64,000 nt of DNA from Dyella_A ginsengisoli (GCF_044904665.1 NZ_JADIKM010000003.1:248001-312000), one strand, 5' to 3'; counted from the stretch's first letter, positions 22,214-31,048 are shown. Numbers and translations: made by a program. Notes: generated by a model not told the origin, from the sequence alone.

Positions 22214-22783
22214 ATGACGGCGATGACGCAGGCCGAATACGCGCGGGCCCGCGGCTGGTCAAAACCGTACGTGTCGAAGCTCAAGCGCCAGGGAAAGCTC
22301 GCGTTCGATGCCGCCGGCCTGGTCAACGTGGAGGCCACGGATGCGCTGCTGCACGTGACGCGCGATCCGGCGCGCGGCGGCGATCGCCGACCGGGCGCCG
22401 AGAAGCCAGCTGGCGCCGGCGCTGACGCGGGCGGCGCTGCGCGGGCAGGGCAGACGCCAGCCTCCACACCCGACGGCGCGTACAGCTCCGCCGCGGCGCG
22501 CGAGAAGATCGCGCGCGCACGCATCGCCGAGCTGGAGCTCGCCGAGCTGGCTGGCCAGCTGGTGCGCCGTGACCAGGTGGAGCGGGTGATCTTCGACCTC
22601 GCCCGCCAGGCGATGGACAGCCTGCTGAGCATGTCCGATCGGCTGGCCGGTGCCGTGGCCGCCGAGAGCGATCCGTTCCGCTGCGCGCTGCTCATCGATG
22701 GCGAGGCGCGGCAGATCGCCGAAGCCATGCGCGCGGCCGAGATGCCCGGCGCGAAGCTGGCGCCCGACCAGGAAGCCGCATGA
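22214..22783 (+). CDS. Terminase small subunit (Nu1-like)
   Basis: A 189-residue protein with an N-terminal winged helix-like region (AEYARARGWSKPYVSKLKRQ) that should bind the cos/pac site. A low-complexity Ala/Gly linker (about 50-90) and a helical C-terminal oligomerisation part follow. It is coupled by ATGA overlap to the GpA-type large subunit. The N-terminus could start at Met1 or Met4. Confidence 0.8.
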   Translation: MTAMTQAEYARARGWSKPYVSKLKRQGKLAFDAAGLVNVEATDALLHVTRDPARGGDRRPGAEKPAGAGADAGGAARAGQTPASTPDGAYSSAAAREKIARARIAELELAELAGQLVRRDQVERVIFDLARQAMDSLLSMSDRLAGAVAAESDPFRCALLIDGEARQIAEAMRAAEMPGAKLAPDQEAA

Positions 22784-24780
22784 CGCTCGGCGGCGCCATC
22801 AACGATGTGCTGCTGGCCGATGGCGGCCTGATCGCGCTGGACGCATGGCGCAGCGGCTGGACGCCCCCGCCGGTGCTCACCGTGAGCCAGTGGGCGGATG
22901 AGCACCGCATGCTGCCGCGCGAGGCGGCCAGCGAGCCGGGCCAGTGGCGTACCAGCCGCATGCCGTTCCTCCGGGCCATCATGGATGACCTCTCCGTGCA
23001 CTCGCCGGTCACCGAGGTAGGCCTGAAGAAATCCACGCAGGTAGGCGGCACGGAGGTGGCGCTCAACTTCCTGTGCTACGTGATCGACCATGCACCGGGC
23101 CCCGGCATGTACGTTCTGCCGACGCTGCCCGTCGCGCGCAACTTCAGCGAGCAGCGCGTGCAGCCGATGATCGACCTGATGCCGGTGCTGGCGTCCAAGA
23201 TCGGCGCCAAGCGCAGCCGCGACAGCGGCAACACCACGCTGATGAAGAAATTCCCGGCCGGTTTCTGGACGCTGGCCGGCGCCAATAGTGCCAACTCGCT
23301 GGCGTCTATGCCCATCAAATGGCTCGTTCTCGATGAACTGGCTAAGTATCCAAGCGATGTTGACGATCAGGGTGATGCCGGCACCCAGGCTGTTCGCCGA
23401 ACGTCGTCGTTCACCACCCGCAAGAAGATTTTCCGCGTCAGCTCGCCGACCATCAAAGACGCCTGCGCGATCAGCGACGACTACGAATCCGGCAGCATGG
23501 GCACCTACCACGTGCCATGCCCGCATTGCCTGCAGCGCCAGGTGCTGGAGATCGACCAGCTCACCGACGACGGCCAGTTCGTCTGCACGAGCTGCGGCAA
23601 GCTGATCGACGAAAAGCACAAGGCGTGGATGCTGCGCGAGCGCGGGCATAGCGAGGACGGCCTCGCGGAGTGGGTGCACCAGCACCCCGAGCGCAAGAAG
23701 CGCACCTACCACGTGTGGGCCGCCTATGCCGGCGTCGGGCTCGGCTACACCTGGCGCGAGATCGCCGAGCTGCGCAAAGAGGCACGCGACAACCCAGAAA
23801 AGCAGGTCACCTTCCACAACACCATCCTCGGTGAAGCGTATGAAGGCGCCTCCCAGCGCGTAGAAGCCGCCGAAGTGCAGCAGCGCGCCGGCAAATGGCT
23901 GCGCCGAACGATCCCGCGCGGTTGCCTGGTGCTCATCGGCAGCGTCGACGTGCAGGCAAACCGCTTCTCGCTCGCGGTGTGGGGTTTCGGCCGCGGCGAG
24001 AGTGCCTGGATGATCGACACCGTGGAGCTGCCCGGCGACCCCACCCGCAAGGAAGACTGGCGCCAAGTGGAGGACTACTTTACCCAGCCCATCATCAACG
24101 CCTGCGGCATCGCCATGCGCGCTGAGCGAGTGGCCGTCGACAGCGGCAACTGGACGAAGGAAGTCTACGATTTCGTGCGGCCGCGCCAGCCTCAGGGATA
24201 CATCGCCGTCAAAGGTATGCGCATGCAGGATCACCCGCTGATCGCGCGCCCAAAAAAGGACGACAGCACCAAGCGGGGTAAGGTCGACAAGCGCGGCATC
24301 AAGCGTTGGAACGTCGGTGTAAGCACCGCCAAGACCACCCTCATGCAGCGCCTGATGAAGGATGGCGAGCTGCAACCAGGGCAGTACCCACGGTTTCATT
24401 TCCCCGCCGATCTCGAGCTCGACTTCTACAAGCAGCTCACCGCCGAGCGCTTCGATCTCATCGCCAAGCGCTGGATCCTCGCCAAGGGCGTGCGCAACGA
24501 AGAGCTCGACAAACTGGTCTATGCCTACGCAATCGCGTGCTCGCCCATGGTGCGAATCCACGTGATGCGCGAGGCCGACTGGGCATCGCTCGAGGCAAAA
24601 CTCGAACCGGTGAACGATGACCTCTTTGCGGCATCCCGGCCCTCGGCCGCCGCGCCATCCGATCCAAGCGCCACAGATATCGCACGCTCTTCGGCCGCCA
24701 GCCTTGCCGCTGCCCAGCCCACGCCTCCGAAGCCGCAGCCCGCCGCCCGCCGCCGCGGCGGATTCGCAACCAACTGGTGA
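22780..24780 (+). CDS. Terminase large subunit (lambda GpA family)
   Basis: The packaging motor: ATPase plus nuclease. The 666-residue product belongs to the GpA type. It has LTVSQWADEHRMLPREAASE near the N-terminus and a Walker A-like KKSTQVGGTE (about residues 84-93). A DEx acidic box sits in LVLDELAKYP, and a zinc-ribbon-like region CPHC...CTSC falls at about 247-273. The length matches lambda gpA. The Ala/Pro-rich C-terminus likely contacts the portal. Confidence 0.93.
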   Translation: MTLGGAINDVLLADGGLIALDAWRSGWTPPPVLTVSQWADEHRMLPREAASEPGQWRTSRMPFLRAIMDDLSVHSPVTEVGLKKSTQVGGTEVALNFLCYVIDHAPGPGMYVLPTLPVARNFSEQRVQPMIDLMPVLASKIGAKRSRDSGNTTLMKKFPAGFWTLAGANSANSLASMPIKWLVLDELAKYPSDVDDQGDAGTQAVRRTSSFTTRKKIFRVSSPTIKDACAISDDYESGSMGTYHVPCPHCLQRQVLEIDQLTDDGQFVCTSCGKLIDEKHKAWMLRERGHSEDGLAEWVHQHPERKKRTYHVWAAYAGVGLGYTWREIAELRKEARDNPEKQVTFHNTILGEAYEGASQRVEAAEVQQRAGKWLRRTIPRGCLVLIGSVDVQANRFSLAVWGFGRGESAWMIDTVELPGDPTRKEDWRQVEDYFTQPIINACGIAMRAERVAVDSGNWTKEVYDFVRPRQPQGYIAVKGMRMQDHPLIARPKKDDSTKRGKVDKRGIKRWNVGVSTAKTTLMQRLMKDGELQPGQYPRFHFPADLELDFYKQLTAERFDLIAKRWILAKGVRNEELDKLVYAYAIACSPMVRIHVMREADWASLEAKLEPVNDDLFAASRPSAAAPSDPSATDIARSSAASLAAAQPTPPKPQPAARRRGGFATNW

Positions 24781-25064
24781 CCGCTATGCCTCATCTCGAT
24801 CTGCTCTCGGATATCTTCCAGCGACTCCAGGCGCGCATGCGCAAAGTACCCAACCAGGTCATCGAAGAGGTGGAGCAGGAGGTGCGCGACGACTGGGGCG
24901 GCGAAAGGGTCTACATCCCGCGGCGCGGAGAAACCGGGCGCATGCAGATGGAGCAGCGCAACCGCGCCATCCGCGCCGACTACCACCGCGGCGAGCGCGC
25001 CGAGCTGCTCGCGCGGCGCTATGGCATCAGCATCAAGCGCGTGCGTCAGATCGTGTCGCCCTGA
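24777..25064 (+). CDS. Mor-family transcription activator-like protein
   Basis: A 95-residue protein whose C-terminal half (NRAIRADYHRGERAELLARR, then YGISIKRVRQIV) has the helix-turn-helix of Mor-type activators. The N-terminal helices (DIFQRLQARMRKVP) match the dimerisation part. The GTG at 24777 overlaps the terminase stop; an ATG at 24786 is an alternative. Its place right after terL and just before the first 26-bp hairpin element is suggestive of late-gene control, but not proof. Confidence 0.65.
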   Translation: MTAMPHLDLLSDIFQRLQARMRKVPNQVIEEVEQEVRDDWGGERVYIPRRGETGRMQMEQRNRAIRADYHRGERAELLARRYGISIKRVRQIVSP

Positions 25065-25074
25065 CGTCGCCGCA

Positions 25075-25100
25075 GGAAACGCTTTGCCTTAACCATTTCC
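25075..25100 (+). repeat. 26-bp hairpin element, copy 1
   Basis: Arms GGAAACGCTT and AACCATTTCC around loop TGCCTT; 8 of 10 pairs form. It ends 24 bases before the ATG at 25125. Two further copies precede the protease-capsid and lysis genes. Confidence 0.75.
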
Positions 25101-25124
25101 CTTGTCGGCGCCAGCCTGCGCACC

Positions 25125-25673
25125 ATGGCCGACAATCTATCCTGCTCCATCCCGGCACAGATCACGGCCGGCGACACCGCCATCTGGCAGCGCCCGGGTG
25201 GCAACTACCGCGCCAGCGACGGCTGGACCCTCGCCTACGCCTTCGTCGGCACGGCGTCGGTGTACTCGGCCACCGCAGCGGCGAACGGCGACGACTTCCT
25301 GGTCACCATCGCCGCGAGCGCCACGGCCACGTGGGCGCCTGGCGCCTACTCCGTGCAGGAATACGTCACCAACGGTACCGAGCGCCACACGCTCAGCACC
25401 ACGCGCGTGCAGGTGCTGCCGGATCTCACCGCGGTACCGTCCGGCGGACTCGATACCCGCAGCCACGCGCAGAAGGTGCTCGACGCCATCAACGGATACT
25501 TGGAAACCAAGGCGCCCGTCTATGGCGCCATGGAGATCAACGCCCGCAAGATCAGCTACTACCCGGTGCCTGAGCTGCTGCAGCTGCGTGATCGCTTCCG
25601 CCGTGAGGTGCTCACTGAGCAGCGCGTGGCCTCCGGCCAGCGCGGCGGCAACCGCATCCTGGCGGTGCTGTGA
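25125..25673 (+). CDS. Head-tail joining protein, gpW-like C-terminal part
   Basis: A 182-residue protein in the slot of lambda gpW (between terminase and portal). The N-terminal about 105 residues are beta-rich and Ig-like (an NTT/TAS-type sequence of strands). The C-terminal about 65 residues (ARKISYYPVPELLQLRDRFRREV, then GQRGGNRILAVL) resemble gpW: a short beta hairpin, an ELxxL helix and a basic tail. gpW alone is about 68 residues, so this looks like a fusion. Similarity is inferred by eye. Confidence 0.5.
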   Translation: MADNLSCSIPAQITAGDTAIWQRPGGNYRASDGWTLAYAFVGTASVYSATAAANGDDFLVTIAASATATWAPGAYSVQEYVTNGTERHTLSTTRVQVLPDLTAVPSGGLDTRSHAQKVLDAINGYLETKAPVYGAMEINARKISYYPVPELLQLRDRFRREVLTEQRVASGQRGGNRILAVL

Positions 25674-27367
25674 TGTTCGGCCAGCGCCGCCGGTCGCCGG
25701 CTAGCAGCACCCTCACCGAGCGTGGCCAGCAGCTGGCTGCGGCGATCGATCAGCACAAGGCCGAGCGCATCGCGCCAGCGGTTCGCCGCCCGCAAGGCGG
25801 CATGCGGCGCTTCGATGGTGCCGTGGTCAATCGGCTCACGGCCACCTGGCAATCGGTCAACGTTGCCATCGATGCCGAGTTGCGCACCGATCTCGACCGC
25901 CTACGCGCCCGCAGCCGCGACCTGTTCAAGAACAACGAATACGCGGTCAAGTTCGGCCGCGCCATCCGCAGCAACGTCGTCGGCCCCGAGGGCTTCCGCT
26001 TCCGTGCGGATGTCAAAGACCCCAGCGGCAAGGCCGACGAAGGCGCCAACAAGGCCATCGAAAAGGCCTTCGCCACCTGGTGCCGGCCCGAGCAGTGCGA
26101 TGTAGCCGGCAAGCGCAGCTTCATCGACCTGTGCGATGCCATCGGCCTCGCGCTCGGGCGCGATGGCGAGTTCATGTTGCGCAAGCGCCGCGGCGCTGGT
26201 GCCGGCACGTTCGGCTACCAGCTGCAGCTGCTGGATATGGACCGCCTCGACACGTTCTACAACCTGTGGCCCGCCGATGGCCGCAACGCCGTCATCATGG
26301 GCGTGGAGATCGATCAGTGGCGCAAGCCGGTGGCCTACCACCTGTGGAACCGCCACTACACCGAGTCGCCCACCGTCACCCGATACCGCGAGCGCGTGCC
26401 GGCCTCGGAGATCATCCACGGCTTCATTCCGCTGGAAGACGAGCAGACCCGCGGCGTGCCGTGGATGCACGCCGTCATGCGCCGCCTCAACGATCTCAAC
26501 GGCTACCGCGAAGCGGCCGTGATCGCCGCGCGCATCGGCGCGTCCAAGATGGGCTTCTTCACCTCGCCCGATGGCGACCCCGCACCGGTATCCAACGGCG
26601 TGGATGGCGTCACCCCGGACACCAAGGGCGAGTTCATCACCGAGGCCACGCCCGGCTCGTTCGATGTGCTGCCCGAGGGCTATGGGTTTGAGGCCTTCAA
26701 CCCGGACTACCCGCATCAGCAGTTCGAGAGCTTCAACAAGGCCGCGCTGCGCGGAGTAGCCAGTGGCCTGCCGGGCATGAGCTACCACTCGCTCAACAAC
26801 GATCTGGAAGGCGTCAGCTTCTCCAGCATCCGCAGCGGCACGCTGGAAGAGCGCGAAGACTGGATGAAGATCCAGAAGTGGGTAATCACCCAAGTGCTGG
26901 TGCCGGTCTATGAGGACTGGCTGGAGATGGCGCTGCTCGCCGGCGCCATCACGCTGGCCAACGGCAGCCCGCTTCCGCTGGCGAAAAAGGCCAAGTTTCA
27001 GGATCACATCTGGCGCGGTCGCCGCTGGCAGTGGGTGGATCCGCTCAAGGACATGGCTGCCGCCGTGCTGGCGATCGAGAACGGGCTGTCCAGCCCCGAG
27101 CGCATCGCCGATCAGCAGGGCATCGACATCGAGGACGTCATCAACGACATCGCCCGCTTCCAGGCCATGCTCAAGGCCAAGGGCGTGGTGCTGGCCGGCA
27201 CCACCGCGCCCACCGGCACCATCGCCAGCGCCGTCGCCGAATCCGGCAACGACGGCGGCAGCAGCAGCACCGGCAAGGCCGGCAAAAAGGCGCGTGTACT
27301 GCAGGCCGCATCCACCACCGTGGCCGATCTCGTTGCCTTGCTGCAGGACGAACCCGCCGCCGCGTGA
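25673..27367 (+). CDS. Phage portal protein (lambda gpB family)
   Basis: Forms the dodecameric portal ring through which DNA enters and leaves the head. The 564-residue protein shows family features. RARSRDLFKNNEYAVKFGRA lies near the N-terminus, then LLDMDRLDTFYN, then a helical region with ASGLPGMSYHSLNNDLEGVS (the typical GvsY..l..Dyn motif). The ATG at 25673 overlaps the upstream stop (TGATG). The C-terminus is Ala/Gly/Ser-rich. Confidence 0.93.
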   Translation: MFGQRRRSPASSTLTERGQQLAAAIDQHKAERIAPAVRRPQGGMRRFDGAVVNRLTATWQSVNVAIDAELRTDLDRLRARSRDLFKNNEYAVKFGRAIRSNVVGPEGFRFRADVKDPSGKADEGANKAIEKAFATWCRPEQCDVAGKRSFIDLCDAIGLALGRDGEFMLRKRRGAGAGTFGYQLQLLDMDRLDTFYNLWPADGRNAVIMGVEIDQWRKPVAYHLWNRHYTESPTVTRYRERVPASEIIHGFIPLEDEQTRGVPWMHAVMRRLNDLNGYREAAVIAARIGASKMGFFTSPDGDPAPVSNGVDGVTPDTKGEFITEATPGSFDVLPEGYGFEAFNPDYPHQQFESFNKAALRGVASGLPGMSYHSLNNDLEGVSFSSIRSGTLEEREDWMKIQKWVITQVLVPVYEDWLEMALLAGAITLANGSPLPLAKKAKFQDHIWRGRRWQWVDPLKDMAAAVLAIENGLSSPERIADQQGIDIEDVINDIARFQAMLKAKGVVLAGTTAPTGTIASAVAESGNDGGSSSTGKAGKKARVLQAASTTVADLVALLQDEPAAA

Positions 27368-27369
27368 GC

Positions 27370-27395
27370 GGAAACGGTTTGCCTTAACCGTTTCC
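27370..27395 (+). repeat. 26-bp hairpin element, copy 2 (perfect)
   Basis: Arms GGAAACGGTT and AACCGTTTCC pair perfectly over 10 bp around loop TGCCTT. It lies between the portal stop (27367) and the protease-capsid start (27452). No T-run follows, so it is not a standard terminator. Confidence 0.8.
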
Positions 27396-27451
27396 CTCGC
27401 GCTCGCGATGCTTCCTCGCAACGTCCCATGTCGTGCGTTGGAGCCCGTCCC

Positions 27452-29305
27452 ATGTCGCTTCCCGAAGCACTTAACCCCGGCAGTACCGGCGAGCGCATCT
27501 TGCGCATCGGCACCGAGCGCGCCGTGGTGGACGAGGCCGCGCGCACCGTCACTTTGGCCTTCGCCAGCGAGACGCCGGTGCAGCGCTTCTGGGGCAATGA
27601 AATCCTCGACGTGCAGTCGCGGAGCATCCGGCTCGACCGCCTCAACGCAGGCGGCCCGCTGCTGATGGACCACGACATGTGCGACCAGGTGGGAGTCATC
27701 GAGTCGGTACAGATCGGCACGGACCGGGTGGCCCGTGCGGTTGTGCGCTTTGGGAAAAGCGCCCGTGCCAACGAGGTGTTCCAGGACGTGGTGGATGGCA
27801 TCCGGCAGAACGTCTCCGTCGGCTACCTCATCCACAACGCCATGCTCGAGTCGGAAAACGAGGGGGTCGGTACCTACCGCGTCGACGACTGGGAGCCCTA
27901 CGAAATCTCGATGGTCAGCGTGCCCGCCGACATCAAGGCCGGCATCGGCCGCCAGGCCGAACCCCCCAAGCCCCGCATCCCGGAGATCACCATGAGCGAG
28001 ACCACCACCGCGCCGGACAACACCGCCGCGATCGAAGCCGCCCGCGCCGCGGGCACTGAGGGCGAGCGCAAGCGCGTCGCCGAAATCACTGCCGCCGCCG
28101 ACGCCCTCAAGAATTACAAGGGCGTGCGCGATCTGGCCACCGCGGCTGTCACCGGCGGCTGGCCGCTGGAGCAGTTCCGCGCCAAGGTGATGGATGCCAT
28201 CGCCACCCAGCCGCTGCCCACCGCCAACATCGGCATGACCGAGGGGGAGGCCAAACGCTTCAGCTTCGTGCGTGCCCTCAACGCGCTGGCCAACCCGGGC
28301 GACGCACGTGCCCGCGAAGAGGCTGCGTTCGAGTTCGAGGCCAGCCGCGCCGCGGCCGACAAGCAGGGCCGTTCGGTCAAGGGCTTGCTGGTGCCGTTCG
28401 ACGTGCTCAACGCCAAGCGCGAGCTCACCGTGGGCACGCCGGCCAACGGCGGCGACCTGGTGGCCACCGACCTGCTCAGCGGCAATTTCATCGACCTGCT
28501 GCGCAACCGCATGGTGCTCAACAAGATGGGCACGCAGTTCCTCAGCGGCCTGGTGGGCAACGTCGCCATCCCGCGTCAGACCGGTGGCGCCACGTTCTAC
28601 ATCGTCACCGAGGGCAACGCGCCCACGGCATCGCTGCAGAGCTTTGACCAGGTGCCCATGTCGCCCAAGACCGGTGCGGGCCGCACGCAGATCAGCCGCA
28701 AGCTGTTGCTGCAGTCGTCCATCTCCATCGAGAGCTTCGTGCAGCGCGACCTCGCCACGGTGATGGCGCTGGGCATGCAGGCCATCGGCATCAAGGGCGG
28801 CGGCTCCAACGAACCGGTGGGCATCCTGGCCACCAGCGGCATCGGTTCCGTTGTCGGTGGTACCAACGGTGCAGCCCCCACCTGGGGCAACATCATCGAT
28901 CTGGAAACCGCGATCGCCCAGGCCAACGCCGACGTGGGCGCCATGGGCTACCTCACCAACGCCAAGGTGCGCGGCAAGCTCAAGCAGACCCAGAAGTTCT
29001 CGGGCGCCAACGCGGATCCGATCTGGGGCGACGGCAACACCCCGCTCAACGGCTACATGGCCGGCGTCACCAACGCAGTGCCCAGCAACCTCACTAAGGG
29101 CACCTCGGCCGGCGACTGCTCGGCGATTATCTTCGGCAACTTCGCCGACCTGATATACGGCATGTGGGGCGGCCTGGAGCTGCAGGTTGATCCGTACAGC
29201 TCCGGCGACACCGGCAGCGTCATCGTCCGCGCGTTCCAGGACTTCGATGTGGCCGTGCGCCATGCCGAGTCGTTCGCGGCGATGCAGGACGCGCTCACCG
29301 CATAA
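27452..29305 (+). CDS. Prohead protease-major capsid protein fusion (HK97 type)
   Basis: A single 617-residue frame joins a maturation protease and the capsid subunit. Residues 1-170 are the protease (His74 in LLMDHDMCDQV and Ser122 in QNVSVGYLI are candidate catalytic residues). Residues about 180-300 are a charged helical delta/scaffold region, and the rest is an HK97-fold capsid protein (VGTPANGGDLVATDLLSGNF, ending in FDVAVRHAESFAAMQDA). The protease would have to be cut from the capsid during assembly. The start at 27452 is preferred over an upstream ATG because of protein similarity. Confidence 0.92.
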   Translation: MSLPEALNPGSTGERILRIGTERAVVDEAARTVTLAFASETPVQRFWGNEILDVQSRSIRLDRLNAGGPLLMDHDMCDQVGVIESVQIGTDRVARAVVRFGKSARANEVFQDVVDGIRQNVSVGYLIHNAMLESENEGVGTYRVDDWEPYEISMVSVPADIKAGIGRQAEPPKPRIPEITMSETTTAPDNTAAIEAARAAGTEGERKRVAEITAAADALKNYKGVRDLATAAVTGGWPLEQFRAKVMDAIATQPLPTANIGMTEGEAKRFSFVRALNALANPGDARAREEAAFEFEASRAAADKQGRSVKGLLVPFDVLNAKRELTVGTPANGGDLVATDLLSGNFIDLLRNRMVLNKMGTQFLSGLVGNVAIPRQTGGATFYIVTEGNAPTASLQSFDQVPMSPKTGAGRTQISRKLLLQSSISIESFVQRDLATVMALGMQAIGIKGGGSNEPVGILATSGIGSVVGGTNGAAPTWGNIIDLETAIAQANADVGAMGYLTNAKVRGKLKQTQKFSGANADPIWGDGNTPLNGYMAGVTNAVPSNLTKGTSAGDCSAIIFGNFADLIYGMWGGLELQVDPYSSGDTGSVIVRAFQDFDVAVRHAESFAAMQDALTA

Positions 29306-29307
29306 GC

Positions 29308-29394
29308 ATGAGCCGCTCGCGCAGCCCGCGTGAATGCACCCACCGCCCGGCCAAGCGCCGGGCGGTGGTGTGCGCGTGCGAGGGCGCGGCATGA
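29308..29394 (+). CDS. Possible 28-residue peptide
   Basis: A short frame (MSRSRSPRECTHRPAKRRAV and following) right after the capsid gene. It ends in an ATGA overlap with the next gene. It contains the hairpin at 29340-29368 and may simply be intergenic. Confidence 0.25.
   Translation: MSRSRSPRECTHRPAKRRAVVCACEGAA
29340..29368 (+). promoter_or_regulatory. Strong hairpin after capsid gene
   Basis: A perfect 12-bp stem (CCACCGCCCGGC with its complement) and a 5-base loop CAAGC. No T-run follows. Such hairpins can stabilise upstream capsid mRNA or attenuate downstream tail transcription. Confidence 0.65.
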
Positions 29395-29693
29395 GCACCG
29401 GTTTCACTGAACTGGCGGCCATGCACCACGAGCTTTTCGGCGAGTTCGCCGAAGCGGCCACGTACGTGCGCGGCACCGCCGCCGCCGTCACCACGCGCGT
29501 TATCGTCGACGACGGTTCGCAAACCGTCGGCAACCGCGGCGAGATCCAGAGCAACAAGCGCGTCATCACCAGCATCAAATCCGAATACGCACCGCAGCGC
29601 GGCGATGAGATCACCGTGCGCGGCGTCCTGCGCAAGGTCGACGCCATCCTGGTCGACGACGGCTATGTGGTGCAGGCGGTGCTCCATGGGTAA
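29391..29693 (+). CDS. Head-tail joining protein (gpFII-like)
   Basis: A 100-residue beta-barrel-like protein in the position of lambda FII, between capsid and tail genes. The C-terminal pattern (PQRGDEITVRGVLRKVDAIL, then DDGYVVQAVL) is typical of the attachment family. It overlaps the next gene by 8 bp. Confidence 0.65.
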   Translation: MSTGFTELAAMHHELFGEFAEAATYVRGTAAAVTTRVIVDDGSQTVGNRGEIQSNKRVITSIKSEYAPQRGDEITVRGVLRKVDAILVDDGYVVQAVLHG

Positions 29694-30150
29694 CCCCATC
29701 GTCACCACCACCAGCCGCAGCTGGCAGCAGATCACCAACCTTGCCGCGGTGCTCCAGGGCATCAGCCTGGCCAACGGCTACCTCACCGACGTGGGCCAGA
29801 ACATCTGGACCACCGACAACCAGCGCACCGACGAAAACGCGCTGGGCATCATGCTGTACAGCGGCGACATCACCAGCTCGCCCGCCGAGCGCCCGGCCAA
29901 GGCCGAGCGCGAAATCGAGATCTACGCCGAGGTGGCCATCGCCACCGATCAGGACGACGCACACCAGCAAATCCACTCGGTGATCGAGGACGTGGAGCGC
30001 TGCGTTACCACCTACGCCAAAGCGCAGTTTGCGCAGCCCAGCGTGCCCACCACGCCGCTGCGCGTGGGCTCCATCAAGATCCTCGACCGGCCCGAGGGCG
30101 CGTCGGTGATCGTGGCCGTCATCACCGTGTTGGCGAGGTACTTCCGGTGA
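29686..30150 (+). CDS. Minor tail/tail terminator protein (gpU-like)
   Basis: A 154-residue protein in the slot of lambda Z/U: a helical N-terminus, then beta strands (REIEIYAEVAIATDQDDAHQ), and an acidic helix. Such proteins cap the tail tube and join it to the head. Assignment from position and general fold; no unique motif. Confidence 0.55.
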   Translation: MGNPIVTTTSRSWQQITNLAAVLQGISLANGYLTDVGQNIWTTDNQRTDENALGIMLYSGDITSSPAERPAKAEREIEIYAEVAIATDQDDAHQQIHSVIEDVERCVTTYAKAQFAQPSVPTTPLRVGSIKILDRPEGASVIVAVITVLARYFR

Positions 30151-30770
30151 CCCGCTACGCATCCTTCGCCGTGGAGCTTACCGGCACGCTGGACGCCGCC
30201 AAGGCGCTCAGCGACGTGCCTGCGCAGATCCTTCGCGCGCAGCAGCGCGCCCTGGGCACGCTGCGCCGCCGGCTGGCCACCGAGGCCAAGCGCGACATCG
30301 GCGCGGAGTACAACCTGCGCGCGGCGCGCATCGCGGAAGGCCTGCAGGTGCGCAACGACGCCGATGGCGTGCGCCTCATCGGCAAGAGCCGCGGCATCAA
30401 CGCCATCGAGTTCGACGCGCGTTGGACGCGCGTGCAGCCAAGCGGCGTGGTGGCCACCAGCAGCCGCGCGCGCTTCACCGCCATCAAGTTCGGCGGCCGC
30501 CTGCGCGGCGAGTCCGGCCTGGGCGCGCGCTGGGCGGTGCGCCGCGGCGAGGCGCCGAGCGTGCACGCGGGCAGCTTCATCGCGCGCGGCAAGAACGGCG
30601 CGCTGCTGGTGTTCGAGCGGCAGGGCAAAAAGCGCCTGCCGATCCAGAGCGTCTACGGCCCCAGCGTCGGCCAGATGCTCAAGCACGGCCGCCGGCCCGA
30701 GCGCCTGGCCGAGTTCGCCATCCGCACCCTTCAAAGCGAGCAGCAGCGCCTGCTCGGGAGTACGCCGTGA
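30147..30770 (+). CDS. Minor tail protein Z-like
   Basis: A 207-residue basic protein that resembles the prophage minor tail protein Z group. It has a helical N-terminal half (RAQQRALGTLRRRLATEAKR), then beta-rich RFTAIKFGGRLRGESG and a C-terminal helix. GTGA overlap at the start. Lambda Z acts in tail completion and head-tail joining. Confidence 0.65.
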   Translation: MTRYASFAVELTGTLDAAKALSDVPAQILRAQQRALGTLRRRLATEAKRDIGAEYNLRAARIAEGLQVRNDADGVRLIGKSRGINAIEFDARWTRVQPSGVVATSSRARFTAIKFGGRLRGESGLGARWAVRRGEAPSVHAGSFIARGKNGALLVFERQGKKRLPIQSVYGPSVGQMLKHGRRPERLAEFAIRTLQSEQQRLLGSTP

Positions 30771-31048
30771 TCCTCGACCGTGCCATCACCCTGCTCAAGT
30801 CGCACACGCACGCCGGCGTGGTGCATGCCATCGGCGCCGAGTTGCATGTGCTCGCCCACGACGCCGAGTGGCTGGTGGAGCGCGGCATCGCCATGTTCAC
30901 CAGCCACGCCCCGGCCGATACCACCACGAACAACCCCGCGCCCAGCAGCGAAGGCCAACCCGACGCCGGAGAGCCGGCGGCGGGCGCCGAGCCCGAGCCG
31001 GCCCCCACCGACCCCGAACCCATGAACCCCGGAGACGACCATGAGTGA
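30767..31048 (+). CDS. Small phage tail-region protein
   Basis: A 93-residue protein from a GTG at 30767. The first about 45 residues (LLKSHTHAGVVHAIGAELHV, then AEWLVERGIA) match a small conserved fold found before tail-tube genes in many siphophages. The rest is a Pro/Glu-rich disordered tail. Overlaps the tail-tube start by 8 bp. Function unknown. Confidence 0.65.
   Translation: MILDRAITLLKSHTHAGVVHAIGAELHVLAHDAEWLVERGIAMFTSHAPADTTTNNPAPSSEGQPDAGEPAAGAEPEPAPTDPEPMNPGDDHE

Noticed and set aside
19169..29647. Long antisense frames opposite primase, ATPase, terminase, portal and capsid genes (up to 1248 codons)
   Set aside because: High-GC shadows of well-supported plus-strand phage genes; composition is not protein-like.
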